A stretch of 64,000 nt of DNA from Pontibacter beigongshangensis (GTDB lineage Bacteria; Bacteroidota; Bacteroidia; Cytophagales; Hymenobacteraceae), in contig NZ_VFSD01000014.1 in the NCBI RefSeq assembly GCF_014332515.1, forward strand, positions 1-64,000, written 5' to 3'. Numbering within the stretch: the first letter of the stretch is position 1; each line of letters opens with the position of its first letter. The position numbers and the translations under genes are program-made. This document shows positions 1 through 8,137 of this stretch, one piece after another. The notes below the pieces were generated by a model. That model was not told the origin of the DNA, searched no databases, and saw only the letters and a list, made by a program, of their open reading frames with translations.

Positions 1-23
1 GCCAAGTTGAGGTTAGTTATGGC

Positions 24-1283
24 TTAATTCATGTCGAGGCTAACCTCCAGGTCTTTGGGAAGCTCCAGAGACTTTGCCCCGTTGTAGTGCTCCAGGAAAA
101 GCGCGAGTTTATCCATGGTTTCGTTCAGTTCCTCCACAGTTGGCAGGTACACCACCCTGAAATGGTCGGGTTTGCTCCAGTTAAAGCCGCTGCCCTGCAC
201 CATCAGCACCCGCTGCTCTTCCAGTAGGTCGAGTACAAATTGCTGGTCGTCGAGGATGTTGTACTTCTTCACATCAATTCTTGGGAACATATAAAAAGCT
301 CCTTTCGGCTTCACGCAGGTAATGCCCGGAATGGAGGTCAGCTTTTCGTAGCACACATCGCGCTGGCGGCGCAGCCTGCCTTTTGGCAGCACAAGATCGT
401 TGATGCTTTGGTAGCCACCTAGGGCCGTCTGGATCACAAACTGGGCCGGCGCGTTGCTGCACAGGCGCATACTGGCCAGGGCGTTGAGGCCTTCTATATA
501 CGATTTGGCAATAGACTTTTTGCCGCTGATAACCACCCAGCCTGCCCTGAAACCGGCCGCACGGTAGTTCTTGCTCAGGCCGCTGTAGGTCAGGAAGAGC
601 ACATCGTCAGAAAGGGCCGCCGTAGAGAAGTGGGCAGTATCGTCATATAATATTTTGTCGTAGATCTCGTCTGAGAAAATGATCAGGTTGTGCCGCTCCG
701 CCACCTGCACAATCTTCTGCAGCACATCGGTCGGGTAAACGGTGCCGGTCGGGTTGTTTGGGTTGATGATGACAATGCCCTTGGTCCGGCTCGTGATCTT
801 GCTCTCCATGTCGGCCACATCCGGATACCAGTCCGACTCCTCGTCGCAAAGGTAATGCACGGCCTTGCCGCCAGAAAGTGTGACAGCAGCCGTCCAGAGC
901 GGGTAGTCCGGCGAGGGGATCAGGATTTCATCGCCGTTGTTGAGCAGCGCCTGCATCGACATCAGGATAAGCTCGCTCACGCCGTTGCCGATGATAATGT
1001 CGTCTATTTTCACGTCTCGCACCGACTTGCTTTGCATGTAGTGCATTACTGCTTTGCGGGCCGCGAAAAGTCCTTTGGAGTCGGTGTACCCTTGCGCGTT
1101 GCGCAGGTTCAGGATCATGTCATGAATGATCTCGTCTGGGGTATCAAATCCAAAAGGCGCCGGGTTTCCAATGTTCAACTTCGTGATCTTATACCCCTGG
1201 CGCTCAAGCTCTTGCGCTTTCTCAAAAATGGGCCCACGTATTTCGTAAAACACGTTGTCGAGCCGCGAACTCCGCTGTATCAT
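24..1283 (-). CDS. alaA: Alanine/pyruvate aminotransferase (AlaA type, class I PLP enzyme)
   Basis: Cytoplasmic PLP-dependent aminotransferase that should interconvert pyruvate and alanine with glutamate as partner. The sequence follows the E. coli AlaA (YfbQ) pattern almost block by block: IRGPIFEKA near the start, LNIGNPAPFGFD, the IGNGVSELI nucleotide-cradle loop, PDYPLWTAAV, INPNNPTGTVY, SDEIYDKI, and the PLP lysine in SGLSKNYRAAGFR around residue 240. Length from the chosen start is 419 residues, close to AlaA (about 405). The frame stays open up to 1442, but those 53 extra residues are unlike the family. A perfect TAAATTTG -7 box lies on the minus strand at 1298-1305, inside that extension, so ATG at 1283 is preferred. 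The family call is strong; exact substrate preference is inferred from homology. Confidence 0.93.
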   Translation of the reverse strand: MIQRSSRLDNVFYEIRGPIFEKAQELERQGYKITKLNIGNPAPFGFDTPDEIIHDMILNLRNAQGYTDSKGLFAARKAVMHYMQSKSVRDVKIDDIIIGNGVSELILMSMQALLNNGDEILIPSPDYPLWTAAVTLSGGKAVHYLCDEESDWYPDVADMESKITSRTKGIVIINPNNPTGTVYPTDVLQKIVQVAERHNLIIFSDEIYDKILYDDTAHFSTAALSDDVLFLTYSGLSKNYRAAGFRAGWVVISGKKSIAKSYIEGLNALASMRLCSNAPAQFVIQTALGGYQSINDLVLPKGRLRRQRDVCYEKLTSIPGITCVKPKGAFYMFPRIDVKKYNILDDQQFVLDLLEEQRVLMVQGSGFNWSKPDHFRVVYLPTVEELNETMDKLALFLEHYNGAKSLELPKDLEVSLDMN

Positions 1284-1297
1284 AAACTCAAATTTTC

Positions 1298-1305
1298 CAA
1301 ATTTA
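1298..1305 (-). promoter_or_regulatory. Putative -7 box (TAAATTTG) for the aminotransferase gene
   Basis: Matches the Bacteroidota TAnnTTTG consensus exactly and sits 15 nt before ATG 1283. No well-spaced -33 TTG is evident. It helps reject the longer reading frame. Confidence 0.5.
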
Positions 1306-1590
1306 AACATTTGGATTTCAATATGAAGCATCCAGGCCCAAAAATTAAAATTCGGCCCTGTTCCTCCTAAACGTCCGGAAGCCGATTTTAAATTCCATTC
1401 CATCCCATACATTTCAAAAAGCGCTGCTCCTGGGCAGGTCATGCGTTAGATTATAAACGGAATCGTCCGGCCTGGAAATCGTCGCCACGGACAAATTCAT
1501 AAACCAGAGTTGCTTTTATTCCCCGGATCTTATAAGGCCACACCCTCTCAAGAGCAATATGGTAAGGAGGATGGCTTAGGTTGAAAAACA

Positions 1591-1620
1591 CTCGGGAAGG
1601 CACTTTTGATTGGAATAATT
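1591..1620 (+). repeat. Interspersed CCTCCGGAGG/AATTATT element, degenerate copy
   Basis: Keeps the GGAAGGCACTTTTGATTGG spacer and the AATAATT end; the GC core is eroded to CTCGGGAAGG. Confidence 0.6.
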
Positions 1621-1977
1621 GCAGGTGGGTACTAATTAGATGAGGAAAAGGAGAAGGAGCGCTTAAGTGACCGCCAGGAAACTCACAAAGTGAATTCGCC
1701 AGATGAAGCTGCCTGGTTCCCGGCAATTATTCGAGTGAAAATGGCCTTCCGGAAGCCTTTTCTGCCACAGGCACTGCCTCCCGTTTCTGATCTGGCTGCC
1801 ATGCTCTTACCACCAAGGCAGGCACTTACTTCATCTCTCTCCCCTGATTCTCTCGATCACGCATGTAATCATTCCATGGGCTGCAGGCAGCACAATTGCC
1901 ATAATTTTTATATACTTGCAGCATGCGAGGCAGTAAGGCACCTGCTCGGGCAATCAGTTTCTTTATTACCCACTAAT

Positions 1978-2865
1978 TTGAATACGAACAGCACGCACTT
2001 CCGGCTTTCACACAAGATACTTGACGAGGCTTTTGCGCTTTCGCAGGCACCCGACAGCAACCTGTACCTGGCCATCAGCCAGAAATCGGTTCGGCTCGGG
2101 GTGGTCGACCTGAAACGCAACAAATTTGTGGTGCTGGAAGACTATGAGCTGCTCACCGTGTTCTCGGCGCAGCAGGTGGCCGAGCAGCTCCGCCTCATAG
2201 CCAAAAGCAGCGCCATCCTGAAGCACCGGGGCTGGCACGGCATCCGGGTGTTGATCAGCAACCAGAATTTTACGCTGGTGCCCGAAACGCTTTTTGAGCC
2301 GGCGCATCAGGCCGACTACCTGCGCCTGCACAGCGAGCTGGACCCGCAGCAGGACGAGGTGCTGGCCTACCGCCATGCCGACCTGGAGGCCGTAAACATC
2401 TTCTCAGTGCCTGCTGTTATCCTGCAGGCTGTGGAAGAAATTACCCACCACAAGCCGGTGCTGTACCTGCACCAGACCAGCGCCCTTATCCGGAGCCTGC
2501 TGCACCAAACCGGCCGCAGCCGGGAGCGCCGGCTGTACCTGTTTGTGGAGCAGCACTATGTCACTATTACCGTGATCAGCAAGAGCGGACTGGAGTTCTG
2601 CAATATTTTCCAGTACCTGGGCCCCGAAGATTTTATTTACTTTGTCATTTTTGTGATGCAGGAACAGAAAATGGATCCGGAGGCAGAAACTATTACGGTG
2701 CTGGGCGACATCACCCACGACTCGGCCCTGTTCTCGATGCTGCAAAAATATGTGCGCCACATCCGGTTTGGCAAGAAACCGGCCGACGTGGCGTATAGCT
2801 ACAAGTTCGACGACATTTTTGAGCATCGCTATTTCGAGCTCTACAGCATACACCTCTGCGATTGA
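1978..2865 (+). CDS. DUF3822 family protein
   Basis: Bacteroidota-specific protein of unknown biochemical role. The family hallmark FRLSHKILDEAFAL opens the conserved part, followed by LYLAISQKSVRLGVVD; the later part carries LYLFVEQHYVTITVI and GPEDFIYFVIFVM, resembling an actin/ASKHA-type fold as proposed for this family. The frame is open from 1690, but residues before the SHKILDEAF block are low-quality and family members are usually 270-300 residues. I chose the in-frame TTG at 1978 (295 residues); ATG 1876 is the alternative. The stop is only 2 nt before the coaD ATG, so the two genes are very likely co-transcribed and translationally coupled, an arrangement common in this phylum. Confidence 0.8.
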   Translation: MNTNSTHFRLSHKILDEAFALSQAPDSNLYLAISQKSVRLGVVDLKRNKFVVLEDYELLTVFSAQQVAEQLRLIAKSSAILKHRGWHGIRVLISNQNFTLVPETLFEPAHQADYLRLHSELDPQQDEVLAYRHADLEAVNIFSVPAVILQAVEEITHHKPVLYLHQTSALIRSLLHQTGRSRERRLYLFVEQHYVTITVISKSGLEFCNIFQYLGPEDFIYFVIFVMQEQKMDPEAETITVLGDITHDSALFSMLQKYVRHIRFGKKPADVAYSYKFDDIFEHRYFELYSIHLCD

Positions 2866-2867
2866 TT

Positions 2868-3356
2868 ATGAAAAGAATAGCCTTGTTCCCAGGATCTTTC
2901 GATCCGTTTACCAATGGACATTACGATGTGGTGCTGCGGGGCGCACACCTGTTCGATGAGCTTATCATTGCCGTCGGCAACAACACCACCAAGCAGCGCT
3001 ACATACCGGTGGAGCGCATGGTGCAGGTTATTGAGGATGTTTTTAAGGAGCAGCCGAACATAAAAGTGCAGTCGTACAAGGGATTGACGGCCGAATTTGC
3101 ACGCGAGAAAGGCGCCAGGTTCCTGCTGCGCGGTCTGCGCAACACCACCGACTTTGAATACGAAAATACCATTGCCTCAGCGAACCGCCACGTAAACCCC
3201 GAGCTGGAGACGGTCTTCCTGATCACGGCACCGCGCCTGGCCGCCATCAGTTCATCCATTATCCGCGAAATTCACCGGTTTGGCGGCAATGTAGATGAGT
3301 TTATACCTTTCCCGATTTCAGCGATTGAAGATAGTGTTTCACCACAAAACTTATAG
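2868..3356 (+). CDS. coaD: Pantetheine-phosphate adenylyltransferase
   Basis: Penultimate step of coenzyme A synthesis: transfers AMP from ATP to 4'-phosphopantetheine. The N-terminus has the nucleotidyltransferase signature FPGSFDPFTNGHYD with the catalytic TNGH histidine. LLRGLRNTTDFEYE and the C-terminal ISSSIIREI (ISSTxVRE-like) complete the CoaD pattern. Length is 162 residues, normal for the family. ATG 2868 is chosen; a TTG two codons upstream is possible but unnecessary. The 3' end overlaps the convergent Nudix gene by 56 bp. Confidence 0.96.
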   Translation: MKRIALFPGSFDPFTNGHYDVVLRGAHLFDELIIAVGNNTTKQRYIPVERMVQVIEDVFKEQPNIKVQSYKGLTAEFAREKGARFLLRGLRNTTDFEYENTIASANRHVNPELETVFLITAPRLAAISSSIIREIHRFGGNVDEFIPFPISAIEDSVSPQNL

Positions 3357-3981
3357 AGGAATAGGCTTCAGGTAGCACCTGTATCACCTCATTGGGCGTC
3401 ATCCAGCGCACCTCTTCTATAAACTCCTCTGCCTGGGGTTTCATCAGGCTGTCGTCGGTGCAGTTCATCAGGAACCAGGTGGTCTTCTTCAGGATTTTGT
3501 TTCCTTTGTAGGCGTAGGAGTGCCAGGTTTTTGGCAGCTTTCCCGCCACTTCTACCTGAATGTTGCATTCTTCCTCCACCTCGCGCATGGCGCCCTCTTT
3601 TACGTTTTCCTTCTTGTTCAGCTTACCCTTGGGTAGGTCCCAGGTGCCGAGCCGGTAAATCATCAGGATTTTCCCATCTTTTACCACCAGTCCGCCGGCA
3701 GCCTTTACGATCTTGAACTGGTCTTTGAGGTGCACGATGATCTTTTTCATCTTGTCGGCCACCAGTGTCAGCGAGTTGAGCTTTTTTAGCTTCTTCACTT
3801 CCATCAGGCGCACCAGCCTGTCTATCAGGGGGGTGTCAGCCTCTTTTATGAGCACATCGCCCACCAGGTCTTTCGAAGAAAACTCATCATTGGCGTGCAG
3901 AATGAGGTCGTAGTGGTGCTTGTATACCTTTTCGGTCGATTTCTTTAGAATTAAAGGAATATCGTTTATAAAAACGTTCAT
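3301..3981 (-). CDS. Nudix hydrolase
   Basis: Cytoplasmic pyrophosphohydrolase of unknown substrate. It has an N-terminal region of about 90 residues specific to Bacteroidota homologues, then a Nudix domain starting at AAGGLVVKDGKILMI. The Nudix box begins GKLNKKEN and continues to REVEEECNI, giving the G-x5-E-x7-RE-x2-EE pattern, but the late glycine of the canonical GX5EX7REUXEEXGU box is Asn. WDLPKGK immediately before the box is typical. It converges on coaD with a 56-bp overlap of coding ends, so no terminator separates them. The upstream region is shared with divergent pyrE. Confidence 0.85.
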   Translation of the reverse strand: MNVFINDIPLILKKSTEKVYKHHYDLILHANDEFSSKDLVGDVLIKEADTPLIDRLVRLMEVKKLKKLNSLTLVADKMKKIIVHLKDQFKIVKAAGGLVVKDGKILMIYRLGTWDLPKGKLNKKENVKEGAMREVEEECNIQVEVAGKLPKTWHSYAYKGNKILKKTTWFLMNCTDDSLMKPQAEEFIEEVRWMTPNEVIQVLPEAYSSISFVVKHYLQSLKSGKV

Positions 3982-4086
3982 GTCTGGTACCGCTGGTGGT
4001 CTTCAAATATACGCAAATAGATAAATAAATCTTCCCAATCGAAATACAGCTTCCCAAAAAGGCAAATATTTCTGTAATTTCGCTCT

Positions 4087-4725
4087 ATGGACTCAAAGCA
4101 AACTGCACATCAGGTTGCCTCTTTTCTACTGGAAACAGAGGCAGTGAAACTAAGCCCGGACACTCCGTTTAAGTGGAGCTCCGGCTGGAATTCCCCTATC
4201 TACTGCGATAACCGCATCACCTTGTCGTTCCCCTATATCCGAAGCTACATCAAAGACCGATTAGCCGACCTGATAAAGGCCAATTTTAAGGACGCAGAGG
4301 CAATTGCCGGCGTGGCCACGGCAGGCATAGCCCAGGGCGCCCTGGTGGCCGACCTGCTCGAGATGCCCTTTCTATACGTAAGGCCGCAGCCCAAGAGCCA
4401 CGGCATGGGCAACCAGATCGAAGGCCGCCTGCTCGAAGGGCAGAAAGTAGTGCTCGTGGAGGACCTGATCTCGACCGGTGGAAGTTCCCTGAAAGCGGCA
4501 GCGGCGGTGCAGGCAGCCGGTGGCGAGGTAGTGGGCATGGCCGCCATCTTTACCTACGGGTTCTCGGTGGCCGAAGAGAATTTCAGAAAAGCGGGCATCC
4601 CGCTTCATTGCCTGAGCAACTACCAGGCCTTGACCGAAGCAGCCCTGGCCAATGGCTATATTCCCGAAAGCGCTATGGCAGCACTGGCAGAGTGGCGCAA
4701 GTCGCCTGACACCTGGGGCGTTTAA
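4087..4725 (+). CDS. pyrE: Orotate phosphoribosyltransferase
   Basis: De novo pyrimidine synthesis: orotate plus PRPP to OMP. The sequence shows the OPRT start (LLETEAVKLSPDTPFKWSSG), SPIYCDNR, the active-site loop RPQPKSHGMGNQIEG with its catalytic lysine, and the PRPP-binding motif VVLVEDLISTGGSS. Length is 212 residues, as expected. It is divergent from the Nudix gene across a 105-bp space; TAATTTCG at 4073-4080 is a near match to the -7 consensus just before the start. A hairpin with a T-run follows at 4795-4837. Confidence 0.95.
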   Translation: MDSKQTAHQVASFLLETEAVKLSPDTPFKWSSGWNSPIYCDNRITLSFPYIRSYIKDRLADLIKANFKDAEAIAGVATAGIAQGALVADLLEMPFLYVRPQPKSHGMGNQIEGRLLEGQKVVLVEDLISTGGSSLKAAAAVQAAGGEVVGMAAIFTYGFSVAEENFRKAGIPLHCLSNYQALTEAALANGYIPESAMAALAEWRKSPDTWGV

Positions 4726-4794
4726 TTTCTTTTGATAGGGACGGTTGAGAGCACAGAAAGTGCTGATTCCTTCCCTGTTCTTCGTATGCTAAGA

Positions 4795-4837
4795 GAAATC
4801 TGCCGTCTGGTATTACTTCCGGATTTGCAGATTTTTC
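4795..4837 (+). terminator. Putative Rho-independent terminator after pyrE
   Basis: GAAATCTGC (4795-4803) pairs with GCAGATTTTTC (4827-4837) across a 23-nt loop, followed by a T-rich run. The loop is long, so confidence is moderate. Confidence 0.5.
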
Positions 4838-4894
4838 CTTTCATAAAAATACAAGGCCCGTATAACCGATTGTAGTATTTTTGGGGCAGGAATG

Positions 4895-5053
4895 AATTAT
4901 TTGAATGAAAAGGGCCTTCAGGAAGCTATTTCCTAATCCTTTATCCGGCAGACTTTATGGGCATGTTCTTAGACAAGGAATAGAAATTGATCTTTTGTTT
5001 GCAGGAACAGCAGCGCTAAGTACCTCTGGAAGGCCCTTTTCATTCAAATAATT
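4895..5053. mobile_element. MITE-like palindromic element, 159 bp (paired interspersed repeats)
   Basis: Left end 4895-4922 (AATTATTTGAATGAAAAG then GGCCTTCAGG) and right end 5023-5053 (CCTCTGGAAGGCC then CTTTTCATTCAAATAATT) are near-perfect inverted repeats of the interspersed element, with the AATTATT ends facing outwards. The interior of about 100 bp has no reading frame. No target-site duplication is evident. Confidence 0.65.
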
Positions 5054-5071
5054 TCCAGATCTTTAAATTAG

Positions 5072-5575
5072 ATGCACATGAAAATAGGCCTCCTCTCCGA
5101 CACACACGGCTATCTTGACGACCAGATTCTGCGGCTGCTCGCCGACCGGGATGAAATCTGGCATGCCGGAGATTTTGGTACGCAGGCTATTTCGGAGAGG
5201 CTGCAGGAGCTGGCGCCGGTAAGGGGCGTGTATGGCAACATAGATGGGCAGGACGTACGGCAGGTGCACCCCAAGGTGAACCGCTTTACCGTGAACGGGC
5301 TCGATGTGCTGATGACGCACATTGGGGGCTACCCCGGCAAGTACAACCCCGATATCCGGCAGGAAATTCAGCAGAATCCGCCGAGGCTCTTCATTACAGG
5401 CCATTCGCACATCCTGAAGATCATGACCGACAAGCGTCTCCATAACCTGCTGCACATAAATCCGGGGGCTGCCGGCAAGCACGGTTTCCATACCACCCGC
5501 ACCATGGTTCGATTCAGCGTGGAGGCTGGCCAGGTACAGGAACTGCAGGTGATAGAGCTTGGCAAGCGGGCATAA
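5072..5575 (+). CDS. YfcE/MJ0936-type metallophosphoesterase
   Basis: Small calcineurin-like phosphodiesterase acting in the cytoplasm on unknown phosphodiesters. All metal-binding motifs are visible: LLSDTHG at the N-terminus, HAGDFG, YGNIDGQ, LMTHIGG, and the C-terminal GHSHI and INPGAAG. Length is 167 residues, matching the YfcE class. Start is ATG 5072 or the second ATG at 5078 (MKIGLLSDTHG), which would fit the family more tightly. It directly follows the MITE-like element, so its promoter may lie within or be influenced by that element. Confidence 0.92.
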   Translation: MHMKIGLLSDTHGYLDDQILRLLADRDEIWHAGDFGTQAISERLQELAPVRGVYGNIDGQDVRQVHPKVNRFTVNGLDVLMTHIGGYPGKYNPDIRQEIQQNPPRLFITGHSHILKIMTDKRLHNLLHINPGAAGKHGFHTTRTMVRFSVEAGQVQELQVIELGKRA

Positions 5576-5604
5576 AAAAAGTGTGCCTGCTATGCAGACA
5601 CACT
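5572..5604 (-). terminator. Terminator for the small basic protein gene
   Basis: AGTGTGCCTGC (5580-5590) and GCAGACACACT (5594-5604) form a near-perfect hairpin with a TAT loop. On the minus strand it is followed by seven T, so it should end transcription coming from 5876. Confidence 0.7.
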
Positions 5605-5687
5605 CCTTAACATCTTTATCTAGTAAGCCGCCGCCATTTGCCGAAATAGCAGCGGCAGGCAGATGGGCTTACTTTCCCGTAAAAGAA

Positions 5688-5876
5688 CTACTCAGCAGCA
5701 GTCTCTTCCGAGGCGGCTACTTTGTTTTTTGGAGCTTCGCCAAACTGAGCTCTCAGCTCGTCCATGTCAACATTCTTGATAACTGGCGTCAATAACAGTT
5801 GCTTGATTCTCGTTTGTCTGTTATTAGCTCTTGCTTTATTCTTACGGTCTTTTCTTTTTAATCTTGTAACTCCCAT
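5688..5876 (-). CDS. Small conserved basic protein, unknown function
   Basis: 62-residue protein starting MGVTRLKRKDRKNKARANN: strongly basic N-terminal half, then a hydrophobic KQLLLTPVIKNVD stretch and an acidic, alanine-rich tail. No catalytic motif or signal peptide; the charge suggests binding to nucleic acid or the ribosome, which is only inference. The frame stays open 9 codons upstream to 5903, but a perfect -7 box (TACTTTTG at 5901-5908, minus strand) overlaps that extension, supporting ATG 5876. It is monocistronic, with a clear terminator. Confidence 0.7.
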   Translation of the reverse strand: MGVTRLKRKDRKNKARANNRQTRIKQLLLTPVIKNVDMDELRAQFGEAPKNKVAASEETAAE

Positions 5877-5900
5877 CGTTGCAATATTTAATTTGAAGGG

Positions 5901-5908
5901 CAAAAGTA
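5901..5908 (-). promoter_or_regulatory. Putative -7 box (TACTTTTG)
   Basis: Exact TAnnTTTG match on the minus strand, 24 nt before ATG 5876 of the small basic protein. Confidence 0.55.
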
Positions 5909-5950
5909 AGTTTTTATTTTTACAAAGTAAAGTTTTTACACTGCCAATAT

Positions 5951-6991
5951 ATGTTAATTACTGATTTACGCAGCGACACCGTCACAAAGCCTACTCCTGC
6001 CATGCTGGCCTTTATGTTTAAGGCTGAGGTAGGAGACGATGTATACGGCGAGGACCCCACTGTAAAAGCACTGGAGCAAAAGACAGCCGAAATGTTCGAA
6101 ATGGAAGCCGGTCTTTTCTGCCCGTCGGGCACCATGACCAACCAGATTGCCATTAAAGCACACACCGAGCCGCTGACCGAAATTATCTGCGATGTATCGT
6201 CGCATATCTACCAATATGAAGGAGGCGGTATTATGTTTAACGCTGGTGCTTCTGTGGCGCTGGTGCACGGGGAGCGCGGAAAACTAACGCCTGCCCAGGT
6301 GGAAGCCCACATCCGCCCCCTCGACAATATACATTTTCCCGTCACAAAGCTGGTATCGCTGGAGAACACGGCCAACAAGGGCGGCGGCGCTTACTATACC
6401 CTAGCAGAGATTGCCGCCATCTCGGCAGTGTGCCGGAAGCACCGGCTGGCCCTGCACCTCGATGGTGCCCGCGTTTTCAATGCGCTGACCGCGGCCAACG
6501 AGCAGCCACAAGCCTATGGGCACTATTTCGACAGCATCTCCATTTGCCTCTCCAAAGGACTCGGGGCACCTGTAGGGTCTGTGCTACTGGGCAGCAAGGA
6601 CTTTATAAAGAAATCTAACCGGATCCGGAAAGCGCTGGGCGGAGGCATGCGTCAGGCCGGTTACCTGGCAGCCGCCGGGCTTTACGCCCTCAATCACCAC
6701 ATAGAGCGGCTGCACGAAGACCACGCCAAAGCGAAGGCACTCGAAGAGGTGCTCCTGCAGGCAGATTATGTGGAGCAGGTACTGCCGGTGCAGACCAATA
6801 TCGTTGTCTTTAAACTCAACAACCGCTATACCGGTGCTGCGTTTGTGGAGGAACTTGCCCGTCATTCTATAAAAGCCACCAGTTTTGGCCCGCAGTTGGT
6901 CCGTTTCGTTACTCATCTCGATATAACAGAGGAACTGCTGGTCCACACCCTGCAGGTGCTGACATCGCTGAATGGAGAACGCGCATTTTAA
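5951..6991 (+). CDS. ltaE: Low-specificity L-threonine aldolase
   Basis: PLP enzyme cleaving L-threonine or allo-threonine to glycine and acetaldehyde. Family signatures are present in order: DLRSDTVTKPTPAML, VGDDVYGEDPTV, the GTMTNQIA loop, LENTANKGGG, LHLDGARVFNA, and the PLP lysine in CLSKGLGAPVGS. GGGMRQAGYLAAAGL follows as expected. Length is 346 residues, normal. It is divergent from the small basic protein gene; a strong terminator follows at 7010-7047. Confidence 0.93.
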   Translation: MLITDLRSDTVTKPTPAMLAFMFKAEVGDDVYGEDPTVKALEQKTAEMFEMEAGLFCPSGTMTNQIAIKAHTEPLTEIICDVSSHIYQYEGGGIMFNAGASVALVHGERGKLTPAQVEAHIRPLDNIHFPVTKLVSLENTANKGGGAYYTLAEIAAISAVCRKHRLALHLDGARVFNALTAANEQPQAYGHYFDSISICLSKGLGAPVGSVLLGSKDFIKKSNRIRKALGGGMRQAGYLAAAGLYALNHHIERLHEDHAKAKALEEVLLQADYVEQVLPVQTNIVVFKLNNRYTGAAFVEELARHSIKATSFGPQLVRFVTHLDITEELLVHTLQVLTSLNGERAF

Positions 6992-7740
6992 ATTTGCTAT
7001 CTTATCCTGAAAATGCGTGAGGACCTAACCGGTTCCACGCATTTTTTGTTCTACCTGTCTCTGATAACTCCAAGTATCTCCCATTCTTAAACCTGTCAGA
7101 TACCACTCCTTTCCGCCACCTTAGTTCAGGCACACCCACCAGCCACTTCATCGGATAATTCAGTATAACAATTCAATCAAGTTCACTAGCATAAATTATT
7201 TCTTTCCTATTTTCAAGCAAACACCCCCATAAAACACCATACCCATATCCAATTTTTTTGCTTTTTTAAACATCACCCCCATGCTTTTAAGTAGGGGTCT
7301 AAATTTTTTTTAAATTTTTTGAATTTTTTTTTACCTCCGCTTTTATCCTTACTACAAGCTAAAGTCCACAATTCCGACACAAGCTGAACCAAACTTTCAG
7401 TCAGTCGACAGGCTTCTCCATCTCAAAAATCAAGTTAGTATTATGCAATATTCCAAAGCCATAATATCTAATTCAGGCCAATGCTGCTGCTAAAGCAGTC
7501 CGCTCTATCCTATTCTTCTAAGAAACAGGCAGAACGATCGCAAGTACAAATCCGCTTTTTATACAATATCACTCGGTACAATTTATTCGAACCATACCCC
7601 CTTAAAAACAAAGGGGTAATTTATCTATTTTACATGATTACAAACTTTACCCCTATTGTTTTTTAATAATTGATGCATAACTTTATTAAAATTTAAACAA
7701 ACACCCCCATTAATTATAAGCCTTTAAATTTAAAATCTAT
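6992..7740. promoter_or_regulatory. Long AT-rich leader upstream of glnK-amtB with repeated CCCCC motifs
   Basis: About 690 bases between the ltaE terminator and glnK contain no credible gene. AAACACCCCCAT occurs twice (7219-7230 and 7699-7710, the second 30 nt before glnK). Related tracts: TCACCCCCAT at 7273-7282 facing GTAGGGGTC at 7291-7299; ATACCCCC facing GGGGTAAT as an inverted repeat at 7594-7620; and TTTACCCCTATTG at 7646-7658. In an otherwise A/T-rich stretch these C-runs stand out and are plausible binding sites for a nitrogen regulator, but the regulator is unknown. Confidence 0.5.
7010..7047 (+). terminator. Rho-independent terminator after threonine aldolase gene
   Basis: AAAATGCGTG (7010-7019) pairs perfectly with CACGCATTTT (7036-7045), ending in a run of six T. 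Confidence 0.85.
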
Positions 7741-8079
7741 ATGAAGAAGATCGAAGCAATCATCAGAACATCCAAATTTGAAGAAGTATACGAAGCCTTG
7801 GCGCAAATTGGAGTTCCTTTTATGTCTACCTACGATGTAAAAGGGTTTGGGCTTGAGCATGGCACTGACCAGGTGTACAGGGGAGCCACCTATAACGCGG
7901 GCTTTATACCGAGAACTAAAATTGAGCTGGTTGTAACCGACGAACATATGGACGATGTCATCAGCACAATTCTGAAGGTAGCCGGAACAGGCAAGGTGGG
8001 AGACGGAAAAATATTTGTCATGGATGTGCAGGAAGTAATCAGGATCAGGACAGGAGAAATTGGAGAACTCGCACTGTAA
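7741..8079 (+). CDS. glnK: P-II family nitrogen regulatory protein
   Basis: 112-residue trimeric signal protein that binds ATP/ADP and 2-oxoglutarate and, beside amtB, normally gates the ammonium channel. The start MKKIEAIIRTSKFEEV, the B-loop region TGKVGDGKIFV, and the C-terminal IRTGEIGELAL are typical P-II. The T-loop carries YRGATYNAGF with a tyrosine at position 51, the site uridylylated in proteobacterial GlnB/GlnK; whether it is modified here is unknown. The gene is 58 nt upstream of amtB, so an operon and GlnK assignment (rather than GlnB) follow from context. Confidence 0.94.
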   Translation: MKKIEAIIRTSKFEEVYEALAQIGVPFMSTYDVKGFGLEHGTDQVYRGATYNAGFIPRTKIELVVTDEHMDDVISTILKVAGTGKVGDGKIFVMDVQEVIRIRTGEIGELAL

Positions 8080-8137
8080 GCCCCTCTCACCACTCATTTT
8101 CATCAAAACTTATCAAACAACTTTAATTGTTAAACCT

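Larger units (their letters stand above)
1284..1977. other. Intergenic region between divergent alaA and DUF3822 genes
   Basis: Gene-free stretch of about 690 bases. It holds the alaA promoter box, one degenerate copy of the interspersed CCTCCGGAGG/AATTATT element (1591-1620), and a weak promoter-like TATACTTG at 1911-1918 before the DUF3822 gene. The DUF3822 frame stays open upstream to 1690, but that part does not look like the family. Confidence 0.5.

Noticed and set aside
690-1370. 226-residue plus-strand frame
   Set aside because: Antisense to the aminotransferase gene, no recognisable motif.
1284-1442. N-terminal extension of the aminotransferase frame
   Set aside because: Not family-like, and contains a promoter -7 box.
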